NCBI RefSeq assembly: GCF_002252475.1
Contig: NZ_NNRK01000017.1
Span: 124,001-188,000, forward strand
DNA from: Brucella rhizosphaerae
GTDB lineage: Bacteria; Pseudomonadota; Alphaproteobacteria; Rhizobiales; Rhizobiaceae
Length of the DNA: 64,000 bases
Reading direction: 5' to 3'
The notes under the pieces were generated by a model. The model was not told the origin of the DNA. It saw only the letters and a list, made by a program, of their open reading frames with translations, and searched no databases. The first letter of the stretch is position 1, and every line of letters starts with the position of its first letter. This document shows, piece by piece, positions 47,741 through 56,973 of this stretch. Both the position numbers and the translations under genes were made by a program.

Positions 47741-48811
47741 GTGTCCGAAGGATCCAGTGAGAAGACGCAACCAAGGAAGAGCAGCCCTTTGGAAAGTATT
47801 GAACGCGCAATCAGGAATGCATTCGCAAAGTCGGATGCACATAATCCGGCCACCCGTCAGCGCATTTATGAGGCGGCTTGGGGTGCACATGAGCGCGCGT
47901 TGACGAGCAATACTGCTCTTAGTGAAGATCAGAAGCAGCAGCGGCGTCAGAAGATCAAGGATGCTATTTCTGAGATCGAGGCTGAGTTTAAAGCTGGTTC
48001 TGAGGCGAATGCGAAGCGAGAACCGTCGCTGGGAGCACCAGAATCCTCAGACCCCGTTTTGGGTGAGGGCGCTTATGAAACTGGCCCGGCGCTCGATACG
48101 ACGGATATCCGCGCGACATCGAAAAGGAAAAAGCGCGGTTCCGCCGATCTCGGTTATGAAGCGGGTGTTTCCCGCAAGGATCGCAAGAAAAAGCGCCGCT
48201 CACCGCTTATTGGTCTCGGCATCTCGGTCATGGTTGTCGTTATTCTGGGGTTGATTGGTTTCTCACTTTACAACAGTTTTGCGGATTTCACGCGCGGCAA
48301 TGGCTCAAGCCCACTTCTGACAGATAATCGCATGGCTCCGATCAAGGAAGGCGAAGATCCGGAAGGACGTACCTGGATCAATATTTTCACGCCAGTGGAT
48401 GCTACGCGCATGTCAGTGCAAGGTGGGGCAACGGCTGAAATCATGCGCGAAGGTACGAATAGTTTTGCCCGGGTTCAGTCGAAAAGCGCGAGCGACAGTG
48501 TCACCTTTGATATCGGCGAAGGTGTCCTGAACCAGCTGATTGGTAAAAAGGCGACCTTTGACATTGTTGCCCGCAGTGATGATGGTAAGCCTACGCAAAT
48601 GTCAGTTAATTGCGATTTTGCTGGTCTCGGTGATTGTGGACGCAGACGTTATGACGTCCGTGATTCCGTGAGCGATTTCCTGTTCGATCAGGATTTTCAG
48701 GGAAGCCAGTCCGCTGGTCGCTCGGGCAAAATCACGATCAATTCTGATCTCAGTGGTGCAGGCAAGCCCGTTGATATTTTTGCAATTCGCGTAACCACCG
48801 CTGTCGAGTAA
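47741..48811 (+). CDS. Conserved-looking one-TM protein of unknown function
   Basis: 356 residues from a GTG start at 47741; no ATG start lies near. The first 150 residues are hydrophilic and charged with basic clusters (TSKRKKRGS, RKDRKKKRRS). One transmembrane helix follows at about residues 155-178 (LGISVMVVVILGLIGFSLYN), and the remaining 180 residues (VDATRMSVQGGATAEI, NCDFAGLGDCGRRRYDV) would be periplasmic, with a beta-rich look. The topology suggests a cytoplasmic N-terminus and a periplasmic domain. The family was not recognised. Confidence 0.75.
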   Translation: MSEGSSEKTQPRKSSPLESIERAIRNAFAKSDAHNPATRQRIYEAAWGAHERALTSNTALSEDQKQQRRQKIKDAISEIEAEFKAGSEANAKREPSLGAPESSDPVLGEGAYETGPALDTTDIRATSKRKKRGSADLGYEAGVSRKDRKKKRRSPLIGLGISVMVVVILGLIGFSLYNSFADFTRGNGSSPLLTDNRMAPIKEGEDPEGRTWINIFTPVDATRMSVQGGATAEIMREGTNSFARVQSKSASDSVTFDIGEGVLNQLIGKKATFDIVARSDDGKPTQMSVNCDFAGLGDCGRRRYDVRDSVSDFLFDQDFQGSQSAGRSGKITINSDLSGAGKPVDIFAIRVTTAVE

Positions 48812-48819
48812 ACAGGTTC

Positions 48820-50439
48820 TCAGCTCAGTAGTCTTTCCAATGTCTCAAGCCGGTCCGCTTCACGCGGCGGCTTGTCCCATCGAAGCCGGGAAAAACGTGG
48901 AAAGCGCATGGCAACACCCGACTTGTGCCGGGTTGAACGGTTGAGGCCCTCAAAAGCAACTTCCACCACGAGACCATGATCTGGTTCCGCACGCACCGAG
49001 CGTACCGGGCCGAAGCGTTCAATCGTGTTCTCGCGAACAAACTTGTCGAGAAGCTTCAGCTCCTCATCAGTAAAGCCGAAATAAGCCTTCCCCACAGGCA
49101 CCAGAACAGGTTCGTCTTCGGGTCCAGTCCATACTGCAAAGGTGAAGTCGGAATAGTAGCTTGATCGTTTGCCATGCCCGCGCTGTGCATAGACAACCAC
49201 GGCATCCACGGTGAATGGATCGCGTTTCCACTTGAACCAGGGTCCTTTGGGGCGACCGGGAACATATGGGCTGTCATGACGCTTCAGCATCACGCCCTCA
49301 ATCACCGGATGGGGTGGGTTCAGGCGCATTTTTGCCAGTTGGCTGAAGTCGTTGAATTGCAATACGGGCGATAGATCAAACCGGCGCTTGTCGAGCTTTT
49401 CAATGAAAGGTGTAAGTCGCGCACGCCGTTCCATGAAAGGCAGGGAACGCAAATCTTCTCCGGCTTGTTGCGTGCCAACCTGCAAAAGATCGTAGGCGCG
49501 GATGAAGGCGGGATATTCCTTTAGCTGTTTTGCTGTGACAGTCTTGCGGTTAAGCCTTTGCTGCAAATCAGAAAAAGTGGCGGTTTCAATGCCAGTCTCG
49601 CCACGATGGCCGACGAGCAGTTCGCCATCTATGGCTCCATCAAACTCCATGGCTTCTAGCACATCGGGAAAAGCGCCGGAAATATCATCGCCCGTACGTG
49701 AATAAAGCCGCCGCACACCATTTTCCGATACAGCCTGCACACGAATGCCATCCCACTTCCATTCAGCACTATAGGCTGATGGATCGAGCGCCGGAATTTC
49801 GTCTTCATCAAGTGCTGTTGCCAACATGACAGGGCGAAACGGCGCATCAGCCGTGGCGGCAGGCTTTGCACCATGGCCTTCCAGCCATGCAAAGAGTGCT
49901 GTGAATGGCTGTGTCTGCCCGTGCCACAGTTCCTCTATTTCGATAACATCTACGCTGCCAAAATCAGCGAGTGCCTGTTTAGCAAGACGAGCAGAAACAC
50001 CAATGCGCAAACCACCTGTGACAAGCTTCAGCAGTGCGTATCGTTCTGAAATGCCGAGCAGATCAAGCCAGCCTGCCACGAGCAACGGGCCTTCTCGACG
50101 TGAAGCATTCTGCAAATCGTGAACGACCACACTAAGCGGCAGATTGGCACCCGCAGGTGTTTCATTTGGTCCTGGCCAGATCAGCGAAATTGTTTCAGCC
50201 AGATCGCCGACATAATCGTAGGAATAGGCGAAAAGTGTGGGGTCGCTGCGCTCGGCAATCAGTGCGCGCAGCATGGCGGGTTTGACACTTTGCAATTCGA
50301 GATCGCGCGTGATTGCCGCCAGCGCCAGCCCCCGGTCCGGATCGGGAGTTGTACGGAAATAATCGACCAGCAGCCGCAATTTGCCATTGCGCTGGGGCGT
50401 CAGGACAAGTCGGTCGAGGAGTTCAGCAAAGGCGCGCAT
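48820..50439 (-). CDS. ATP-dependent DNA ligase (repair-cluster type)
   Basis: 539 residues from the ATG at 50439, which overlaps the exonuclease stop by one base. The adenylated lysine is Lys228 in EWKWDGIRVQ; DGELLVG, GVMLKRHDSPYVPGRPKG and WFKWKRDP are nucleotidyltransferase motifs III, IV and V, followed by an OB-fold and RFPRFSRLRWDK. An N-terminal DNA-binding domain covers about residues 1-190. It joins nicked DNA using ATP. The genome should also carry the NAD-dependent LigA; this enzyme belongs to the accessory Lhr/Lig/Exo/phosphodiesterase repair set. Confidence 0.92.
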   Translation of the reverse strand: MRAFAELLDRLVLTPQRNGKLRLLVDYFRTTPDPDRGLALAAITRDLELQSVKPAMLRALIAERSDPTLFAYSYDYVGDLAETISLIWPGPNETPAGANLPLSVVVHDLQNASRREGPLLVAGWLDLLGISERYALLKLVTGGLRIGVSARLAKQALADFGSVDVIEIEELWHGQTQPFTALFAWLEGHGAKPAATADAPFRPVMLATALDEDEIPALDPSAYSAEWKWDGIRVQAVSENGVRRLYSRTGDDISGAFPDVLEAMEFDGAIDGELLVGHRGETGIETATFSDLQQRLNRKTVTAKQLKEYPAFIRAYDLLQVGTQQAGEDLRSLPFMERRARLTPFIEKLDKRRFDLSPVLQFNDFSQLAKMRLNPPHPVIEGVMLKRHDSPYVPGRPKGPWFKWKRDPFTVDAVVVYAQRGHGKRSSYYSDFTFAVWTGPEDEPVLVPVGKAYFGFTDEELKLLDKFVRENTIERFGPVRSVRAEPDHGLVVEVAFEGLNRSTRHKSGVAMRFPRFSRLRWDKPPREADRLETLERLLS

Positions 50440-51452
50440 CAATCCCCTTCGTCTTCGTAGCCGACGAGATGCAACGGGCGTGCGGGAATATTCTGCAATT
50501 CGCACCAGCGAACGAGAGCTTCTTCTCGACCATGTGTTACCCATACTTCGGCGGGGTTGATCTCGCTGATGGTGGCGGTCAACTCGTCCCAGTCGCAATG
50601 ATCGGAAATAATAAGTGGCAGTTCGACACCGCGTTGCTTCGCCCGCTGGCGAATACGCATCCAGCCGGATGCAAAAGCGGGCAGCGGATCAGGAAAACGC
50701 CGTGCCCATCGGTCTGAAAAAGCGGATGGCGGGCCGATCACGATTTTCCCGGCAAAATCAGGCGAAGCCTCGCCACGTTCAAGTGTTGCGGGCTCCAACT
50801 GTCCAAGCTCAATGCCTTGCGACTGATAATAATCGCAGAGCTTCTGCAAGCCACCGTGAATATAGATTGGTTCGTCATAGCCAGCATTGCGAATGAGCTT
50901 GATTACCCGCTGTGCTTTGCCGAGTGAATAAGCTCCCACAAGATGCGCACGCTCGGGAAACTGAACGAGTGATTTCAATAATGTTGCGATTTCGTGAGCA
51001 GCTTCGGGGTGACGAAATACCGGCAGCGCAAAGGTGGCTTCCGTGATGAATACGTCGCAGGGGATTGGTACAAAAGGCGCACAGGTTGGATCAGCTGCCC
51101 GTTTGTAATCACCGGAAGCGACAATGCGCGTACCATCTTTCTCGACGGCAATTTGAGCAGAGCCCAGCACATGACCCGCGCCATGAAAGCTTATCTGTAC
51201 ACCATTGATTGTTAGTGCCTCGCCAAGTTTCATCGGTTGTGTGCTGCCCGCAAAATCTGCGCCATAGCGGATCGCCATGATGTCGAGCGTTTCCGGTGTG
51301 GCCAACACATGGTTGTGTCCGGCGCGCGCATGATCGGAATGGCCATGGGTGATGAGTGCACGATCCACCGGCCGTACCGGATCGATATAAAAATCGCCGG
51401 GCGGGCAATAAAGACCTTTTGGTGTGGAGCGCAGCAACTCATCAAAACGCAT
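50439..51452 (-). CDS. Ligase-associated MBL-fold DNA exonuclease
   Basis: 337 residues. The metallo-beta-lactamase motif is ALITHGHSDHARAGH, with GAGHVLGSAQIAVE, ASGDYKRAADP and SDHCDWDEL completing the metal ligands; the C-terminal part resembles the beta-CASP/SNM1 group. Enzymes of this cluster type are reported as DNA nucleases. It is the first gene of the minus-strand pair and is divergent from the helicase gene, with 123 nt between. Confidence 0.9.
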   Translation of the reverse strand: MRFDELLRSTPKGLYCPPGDFYIDPVRPVDRALITHGHSDHARAGHNHVLATPETLDIMAIRYGADFAGSTQPMKLGEALTINGVQISFHGAGHVLGSAQIAVEKDGTRIVASGDYKRAADPTCAPFVPIPCDVFITEATFALPVFRHPEAAHEIATLLKSLVQFPERAHLVGAYSLGKAQRVIKLIRNAGYDEPIYIHGGLQKLCDYYQSQGIELGQLEPATLERGEASPDFAGKIVIGPPSAFSDRWARRFPDPLPAFASGWMRIRQRAKQRGVELPLIISDHCDWDELTATISEINPAEVWVTHGREEALVRWCELQNIPARPLHLVGYEDEGD

Positions 51453-51519
51453 GAATGATTAGATAGGTCAGTAACTTCGTGCTGGAAAGAGCACGAAAAC
51501 GATACTGCTGACAAAATGA

Positions 51520-51533
51520 GAACAAAAGTGAAC
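51520..51533. promoter_or_regulatory. LexA-box-like direct repeat
   Basis: GAAC-AAAAGT-GAAC in the divergent promoter of the repair cluster. The alphaproteobacterial LexA site is a GTTC direct repeat with a 7-nt spacer; here the spacer is 6, so the match is imperfect. Confidence 0.3.
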
Positions 51534-51575
51534 AAACATCTTGGCGCGGAGCCTTACGGGCATTAGATTGGGGAG

Positions 51576-54104
51576 GTGACGTTGAACCTGACCCCGACCC
51601 GGCAGACAGCTGCTTTTAATCTGCCAGACCGTTTTGTGAAATGGTTTGCAGAGAAAGGCTGGTCGCCGCGCGCGCATCAGCTTGAACTGCTTTCGCGTGC
51701 TGAAGAAGGACAATCCACGCTGTTGATTGCGCCAACGGGCGCAGGTAAGACGCTGGCCGGCTTTCTGCCAGCACTGGTCGATCTGGAACGAAGTGGTCGC
51801 AAAAAGCCCGGCATGGCAAAGCGTGGTGTGCATACGCTTTATATTTCACCGCTTAAGGCGCTGGCTGTCGATATTCACCGCAATCTGACCGTACCAGTTG
51901 AGGATATGGGGCTTGATATCAGTATCGAAACCCGCACGGGTGATACACCAGCACACAAGCGTCAGCGGCAGAAACTAGCGCCTCCTGATATTCTGCTCAC
52001 GACGCCGGAACAGCTTGCGCTTTTGATCGCCTCCAAAGGGGCGGAACAATTTTTCAAAGGCTTGCGTTATGTGGTGCTGGATGAGTTGCACTCGCTGGTC
52101 ATTTCCAAGCGGGGTCATTTGCTGGCACTGGGGCTTGCTCGTCTCCGCCGCCTGCAACCGAAATTGCAGACGATAGGCCTCTCGGCCACCGTGGCCCAGC
52201 CCGATGAGCTTCGTCGCTGGTTGGTGGAACAGGACGGCACAGAGCCTAAATCGGGGCTTGTCACAGTGGATGGCGGCGCGAAGCCGGAAATCACCATTCT
52301 CGATTCCGCAGAGCGTGTGCCATGGGCGGGGCATTCATCCCGCTATGCGATTCCTGATATTTACGAGGCTGTCCGCGCGCATCGAACGACACTGCTTTTT
52401 GTGAACACGCGCAGTCAGGCTGAAATGCTGTTTCAGGAACTCTGGCGCGTGAACGATGATACACTGCCCATTGCGCTTCATCATGGGTCGCTTGACGCCA
52501 GTCAGCGCCGCAAGGTTGAGCAGGCCATGGCGGCCAACACATTGCGAGCCGTGGTTGCGACCTCAACGCTTGATCTTGGCATTGACTGGGGCGATGTCGA
52601 TCTGGTCATTCATGTCGGCGCACCGAAAGGGGCCAGTCGCCTCGCACAGCGTATCGGCCGTGCCAATCACCGTATGGACGAACCAAGTCGCGCCATTCTG
52701 GTGCCTGCCAATCGTTTTGAAGTTATGGAATGCCGTGCAGCTCTCGATGCCAATTATCTTGGTGCACAGGATACGCCGCCTCTTATCGACGGTGCATTGG
52801 ATGTGCTGGCGCAACATGTTCTGGGTATGGCCTGTGCAGAACCATTCAATGCTGATCAGCTGTATCGTGAGGTACAGAGCGCGGCACCCTATTCTGACAT
52901 TTCGCGCGAAACCTTTGATCGCATTCTCGATTTCGTGGCAACCGGCGGCTATGCGCTCAAAACCTACGAGCGCTTTGCCAAAATCCGCAAGACTGTTGAT
53001 GGCACATGGCGCGTTTCCAATCCGCGCATTGCCCAGCAATATCGCCTGAACATTGGCACGATCGTCGAGGCTCCCGAACTGAACGTGCGGCTTACACGTG
53101 CTGGCAAGGGCGCGAATACCCGTGCGATTGGAAGGGGTGGGCGTGTTTTGGGGCGGATCGAGGAATATTTCCTTGAAACGCTGACGCCGGGTGACACGTT
53201 TCTGTTTGCAGGCAAGGTACTGCGATTTGAGGGTATCCGTGAAAATGAATGTATCGCTTCCAATGCAGCAGGGCAGGACGCAAAAATTCCTGTTTATGCG
53301 GGTGGTAAGTTTCCTTTATCCACCTATCTCGCATCACAGGTGCGGGCCATGCTCGCCGATCGCTCGCGCTGGCAGTTTCTGCCTGAACAGGTGCGCGAAT
53401 GGCTGGAGATGCAGCAAGTTAAGTCTGTACTGCCGCGAACTGATGAATTGCTGATAGAGACTTTTCCAAAGGGCGGGCGCTTTTACATGGTTGCCTATCC
53501 CTTCGAGGGACGGTTGGCGCATCAAACGCTCGGGATGTTGCTGACGCGCCGTCTGGAGCGCATGGGCGCGCATCCTCTCGGTTTTGTCGCGACTGACTAT
53601 TCACTTGGGCTTTGGGGCCTAAAAGACATGGGTGCGATGATTGGTGCTGGCAAACTCAGTCTTACACGCCTGTTCGATGAGGATATGCTGGGTGACGACC
53701 TCGAGGCATGGCTTGATGAAAGTTATCTTTTGAAGCGGACCTTCCGCAATTGCGCTGTTATTTCCGGACTTATCGAACGCCGTCATCCGGGGCTGGAGAA
53801 AACAGGACGTCAGGTTACGGTTTCAACTGACTTGATCTATGACGTATTGCGCACCCATGAACCGGACCATATTTTGCTACAGGCGACGCGTGCCGATGCA
53901 GCGACGGGGCTTTTAGACATCAAACGTCTTGGCGACATGCTGACACGAGTGAAAGGGCATCTTCTGCACAAGCCGCTTGACCGCATTTCGCCGCTGGCTC
54001 TGCCGGTTATGCTTGAAATCGGACGGGAGCGCGTGGCAGGTGAGGGTGATGAGATGCTGCTTGAAGAAGCAGCTGACGACTTGATCAGAGAAGCAGTAGG
54101 ATGA
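51576..54104 (+). CDS. Lhr-type DEXH DNA helicase (ligase-associated)
   Basis: 842 residues. Helicase motif I is IAPTGAGKTLAGFLPAL, motif Ia SPLKALAVDI, motif II DELHSL, motif III GLSATV, motif IV LLFVNTRSQAE, motifs V and VI ATSTLDLGIDW and RIGRANHR, followed by the winged-helix and beta-rich Lhr-core domains. The length matches Lhr-core, shorter than full Lhr. It is a 3'-5' translocating DNA helicase in characterised relatives. Start: GTG at 51576 is possible, but GGGAGG at 51571-51576 is better placed for the TTG at 51582. Confidence 0.92.
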   Translation: MTLNLTPTRQTAAFNLPDRFVKWFAEKGWSPRAHQLELLSRAEEGQSTLLIAPTGAGKTLAGFLPALVDLERSGRKKPGMAKRGVHTLYISPLKALAVDIHRNLTVPVEDMGLDISIETRTGDTPAHKRQRQKLAPPDILLTTPEQLALLIASKGAEQFFKGLRYVVLDELHSLVISKRGHLLALGLARLRRLQPKLQTIGLSATVAQPDELRRWLVEQDGTEPKSGLVTVDGGAKPEITILDSAERVPWAGHSSRYAIPDIYEAVRAHRTTLLFVNTRSQAEMLFQELWRVNDDTLPIALHHGSLDASQRRKVEQAMAANTLRAVVATSTLDLGIDWGDVDLVIHVGAPKGASRLAQRIGRANHRMDEPSRAILVPANRFEVMECRAALDANYLGAQDTPPLIDGALDVLAQHVLGMACAEPFNADQLYREVQSAAPYSDISRETFDRILDFVATGGYALKTYERFAKIRKTVDGTWRVSNPRIAQQYRLNIGTIVEAPELNVRLTRAGKGANTRAIGRGGRVLGRIEEYFLETLTPGDTFLFAGKVLRFEGIRENECIASNAAGQDAKIPVYAGGKFPLSTYLASQVRAMLADRSRWQFLPEQVREWLEMQQVKSVLPRTDELLIETFPKGGRFYMVAYPFEGRLAHQTLGMLLTRRLERMGAHPLGFVATDYSLGLWGLKDMGAMIGAGKLSLTRLFDEDMLGDDLEAWLDESYLLKRTFRNCAVISGLIERRHPGLEKTGRQVTVSTDLIYDVLRTHEPDHILLQATRADAATGLLDIKRLGDMLTRVKGHLLHKPLDRISPLALPVMLEIGRERVAGEGDEMLLEEAADDLIREAVG

Positions 54105-54817
54105 GTACAGCAGTTTGGGGCAATGGAGAGGCTTACAGTCTGGCGCATGCGGAAGTGCGCGGCGTTGCGACCGTTTATGACCCTTGCGGAGCGCTCTTTT
54201 TACCCGATCTCCATATGCTGGTCGTCTCTGATCTCCATCTTGAGAAAGGCTCATCCTTCGCGCGGCGCGGTCAACTCATTCCGCCTTATGATACGGGTGT
54301 GACACTTGACATGCTGGCGGCGGTTATAGCGCGCTATCAGCCACGCACTGTCATCAGCCTGGGTGATAGCTTTCACGATGCGAAAGCGAGCGAACGTCTC
54401 CCATCGCTTTATGCAATCCGTCTCAGATCATTGATGGAGCATCGTGAGTGGTTCTGGATAACCGGCAACCATGATCCTGATCGCCCAGCTGACCTGCCCG
54501 GAGATTGTGTTGAAGAGCTTGCTGTTGGACCGCTGACCTTCCGGCACGAGCCTTCTCGGATACAGGCGCAGGGTGAAGTGGCCGGTCATCTTCATCCCGC
54601 AGCACGCATTGTACGACGTGGGCGCTCGGTTCGCCGGCCATGTTTCGCAAGTGATGGCGAAAGGCTTATAATGCCAGCTTTTGGTGCTTATACGGGCGCA
54701 CTCAATGTGCTTGATCGTGCTTTCCGTGGGTTGTTCGTCGATGCGACACTGCGTGCTTACATGCTGGGGCAGGGCAAAATTTATCCAATTGCACACGGTG
54801 CGCTGGTTGGTGGGTAA
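54101..54817 (+). CDS. pdeM: Ligase-associated metallophosphoesterase
   Basis: 238 residues, overlapping the helicase stop by 4 nt (ATGA). Calcineurin-like motifs are VVSDLHLEKGSSFARRG, ISLGDSFHDAKAS, WITGNHDPD and the final VAGHLHPAARIV, which together bind two metals. It belongs to the repair-cluster phosphodiesterase group and completes the four-gene set with helicase, ligase and exonuclease. Confidence 0.92.
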   Translation: MSTAVWGNGEAYSLAHAEVRGVATVYDPCGALFLPDLHMLVVSDLHLEKGSSFARRGQLIPPYDTGVTLDMLAAVIARYQPRTVISLGDSFHDAKASERLPSLYAIRLRSLMEHREWFWITGNHDPDRPADLPGDCVEELAVGPLTFRHEPSRIQAQGEVAGHLHPAARIVRRGRSVRRPCFASDGERLIMPAFGAYTGALNVLDRAFRGLFVDATLRAYMLGQGKIYPIAHGALVGG

Positions 54818-54878
54818 CGCAGTTACTGCAAAATGTGTAACGGTTTTGCATAAGGTAATGGCGTATAAAATGGCTGGA

Positions 54879-54919
54879 GCACATCCCGAAAAACGGGGAC
54901 GGTTTTCGAAAAAATGTGC
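54879..54919. repeat. Rhizobiales-type intergenic palindrome, copy 1
   Basis: GCACATCCCGAAAAACGGGG followed by ACGGTTTTCGAAAAAATGTGC and then GTAAAAACAAAAAGC. The CCCGAAAA...GGTTTTCG palindrome with a trailing GTAAAAACAAA is a dispersed element I recognise from Rhizobium/Brucella-type genomes. It sits between the convergent phosphodiesterase and TIGR02186-like genes. Confidence 0.65.
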
Positions 54920-54967
54920 GTAAAAACAAAAAGCATTCCGAACGATTCAAATCAATCCAGAAGTTCT

Positions 54968-55792
54968 CTAGTCTTTCTTGAATAGAATACGACCAGCCCA
55001 GCCGGTAAATACTGCCAGAAACACAGCAAACACACCATAATAGAAGCTGTATTTATGGGCTGCATCATAGATGCTTTGTTCCACACCGGCCTTCACGATC
55101 TCAAGGCTGGCATTGGCTTCACGCAGAAAAACACCATTGCGGAACAAAAGCGCGCGGGCGCGGTGGCGTCCGACCGGCACATTCGCTGACAAGTTCAACG
55201 TCGCACGAAACAATGTGCGTGATAGAAATTCCACGCCGCCGATACGTTGGCTGTAAAGACCTTGCCGGAGTTTCATCTCGCGCAATTCATCACCGAACTT
55301 CGGAATATTGCCCGACAGGCTCGCCGGGTCTTCTGGCCTCAGATAAAAATTGCGGACACCGACTGAAAGCTGACGGTAAATCTTATCGTCTGCGATATCC
55401 TGCAAATTACGTGTCGAGGCCAACGAATAGGAAAGCGGAACACCCATGAAGGTTTCAGAATCCGCGTTTACCCAGACGCCCAGATAGCGTTCTTTTTTGC
55501 GCACGACCAGGTCGCGTGCCGGCCCTTGCAGAACGACGATAATGTCGTAGCGTCCCTGCCGCTGGATCATTGGATCAGCATTATCAAGCGCACCGAAGAT
55601 GGTGAGATCCGTGCCGCCAAAATTGGAGGTAATAGCAATAGTCTCTGTTGAAAGACCAATCTCGATGGTCTCTTCAGCAGGGTTCTGCAATTGCGGTACG
55701 GCATTGCCATCGCCGCTCGAATTAATCTGCGCCGACGCTGGGCCCGCTGCAAAACATAATAGCAAAGCTGATATGAGGCTGAACTTGCTCAT
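54968..55792 (-). CDS. TIGR02186-like membrane-anchored protein
   Basis: 274 residues from the ATG at 55792; the open frame upstream is only a shadow of the TauE gene. Signal peptide FSLISALLLCFAAGPASAQ, a periplasmic beta-rich body (GLSTETIAITSNFGGTDLTI, FGALDNADPMIQRQGRYDI) and a C-terminal helix (FYYGVFAVFLAVFTGWAGRI) ending in a short basic tail. The pairing with a TauE/SafE gene, one base after its stop, is characteristic of this family. Its role is not established; a part in the transport of sulfur compounds is suggested only by the neighbour. Confidence 0.85.
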   Translation of the reverse strand: MSKFSLISALLLCFAAGPASAQINSSGDGNAVPQLQNPAEETIEIGLSTETIAITSNFGGTDLTIFGALDNADPMIQRQGRYDIIVVLQGPARDLVVRKKERYLGVWVNADSETFMGVPLSYSLASTRNLQDIADDKIYRQLSVGVRNFYLRPEDPASLSGNIPKFGDELREMKLRQGLYSQRIGGVEFLSRTLFRATLNLSANVPVGRHRARALLFRNGVFLREANASLEIVKAGVEQSIYDAAHKYSFYYGVFAVFLAVFTGWAGRILFKKD

Positions 55793-55793
55793 A

Positions 55794-56714
55794 TCACATA
55801 TCCGCAATTGTGATCGAGAACAGATTGTCAGGCCGCACGAAGAGGCCGAACGCAAGGCGAAGGCCAACTGCGAGAACCAGCAGAGCAAGCAATAAGCGCA
55901 GTTGTTCGCCACGCAGCTTCTGGCCTATACGCGCACCATATTGTGCGCCGATTACGCCGCCAAGCATAAGGAGAAACGCCAGCACGATGTCGATGGACTG
56001 GTTGGTTGTCGCCTGCATAACAGTCGTAAATGCAGTGACGAAAGTAATCTGGAAGAGCGACGTGCCAACCACCACGTTGGTGGGGACATGCAGCAGGTAG
56101 ATCAGCGCGGGCACCATAATGAAGCCGCCGCCTACACCCATCACAGATGATAGCAGGCCGATGAAAAAACCGATGCCGAGTACCGGAATGATGCTGACAT
56201 AAATAGTGGATGCGCGGAACCGCATCTTGAATGGCAGTTTATGTATCCATGTGTGCTGACCGGGGCGGCGAATTGCTCCTGCCTGCCCCTTTTTCACACG
56301 CCGTAACGCGCGCACGCTTTCAACCAGCATCAGTCCGCCGACTGTGCCGAGGAAGAAGACGTACAGGATTGAAACGATCAGATCGAGCTGACCCAGATCA
56401 CGCAGCCACGAGAAGACGAAAATACCGAGTAGCGACCCAACGATGCCGCCCGCAACTAGAAACAGGCCGAGCTTGATGTCGAGTGTTCGTCGTTTGAAAT
56501 GCGCAAGGGCCCCGGATACCGATGAAGCGATGACCTGATTGGCGCCAGTCGCCACGGCAATTGCTGGTGGAATGTTATAAAAAATCAGCAGCGGTGTGAT
56601 CAGAAATCCACCGCCAACACCGAACAATCCGGAAAGAAAACCAACAGCAGCGCCCATGCCGAGCAGAACCAGCATGTTGACCGATAATTCCGCAATGGGA
56701 AGGTAAATACCCAA
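55794..56714 (-). CDS. TauE/SafE-family sulfite exporter-like permease
   Basis: 306 residues with about eight transmembrane stretches and the two repeated glycine-rich motifs of the family, GFLSGLFGVGGGFLITPLLI and GLLSSVMGVGGGFIMVPALI. A cytoplasmic basic loop lies near residue 135. Family members export sulfite or other organosulfur anions. It forms a two-gene unit with the TIGR02186-like gene. Confidence 0.9.
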   Translation of the reverse strand: MGIYLPIAELSVNMLVLLGMGAAVGFLSGLFGVGGGFLITPLLIFYNIPPAIAVATGANQVIASSVSGALAHFKRRTLDIKLGLFLVAGGIVGSLLGIFVFSWLRDLGQLDLIVSILYVFFLGTVGGLMLVESVRALRRVKKGQAGAIRRPGQHTWIHKLPFKMRFRASTIYVSIIPVLGIGFFIGLLSSVMGVGGGFIMVPALIYLLHVPTNVVVGTSLFQITFVTAFTTVMQATTNQSIDIVLAFLLMLGGVIGAQYGARIGQKLRGEQLRLLLALLVLAVGLRLAFGLFVRPDNLFSITIADM

Positions 56715-56835
56715 TTCCGAACCCGGTTTTACAAACGCACAATACCCAGCCCTTTGCGGTCGCGCTATGCCGCAAGGTCTGTCTCAAGTCTTCAGAGCCG
56801 TATCGATCTGACTGAATCAGATCGTACCCTAAACA

Positions 56836-56893
56836 ATCGTTTTAACGCGCACTTAATCCCAAAATTGTTTCACATTTTTTAGGATGCGCTCTA
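56836..56893. repeat. Rhizobiales-type intergenic palindrome, copy 2
   Basis: In reverse orientation TAGAGCGCATCCTAAAAAAT, then GTGAAACAATTTTGGGATTA, then AGTGCGCGTTAAAACGATTG. It keeps the layout of copy 1 (GCGCATCC, a GTG-AA centre, GCGCGT-TAAAA tail) but is more worn. It lies upstream of the TauE gene and may overlap its promoter. Confidence 0.5.
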
Positions 56894-56973
56894 ACGGTCT
56901 TGCTCTTTCAAACGGGGGAAGTCAAACCCCGATTGAGATTAGAGTTACTTTGAACGGCAATAAGAAAAGAAAA

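Noticed and set aside
51520..51533. Canonical LexA box in the repair-cluster promoter
   Set aside because: The spacer is 6 nt instead of 7, so it is listed only as LexA-like with low confidence.
54101..54817. UDP-2,3-diacylglucosamine-type phosphoesterase (LpxH/LpxI role)
   Set aside because: The protein belongs to the calcineurin-like fold, but its overlap with the Lhr-type helicase gene and the nearby ligase and exonuclease identify it as the repair-cluster enzyme.
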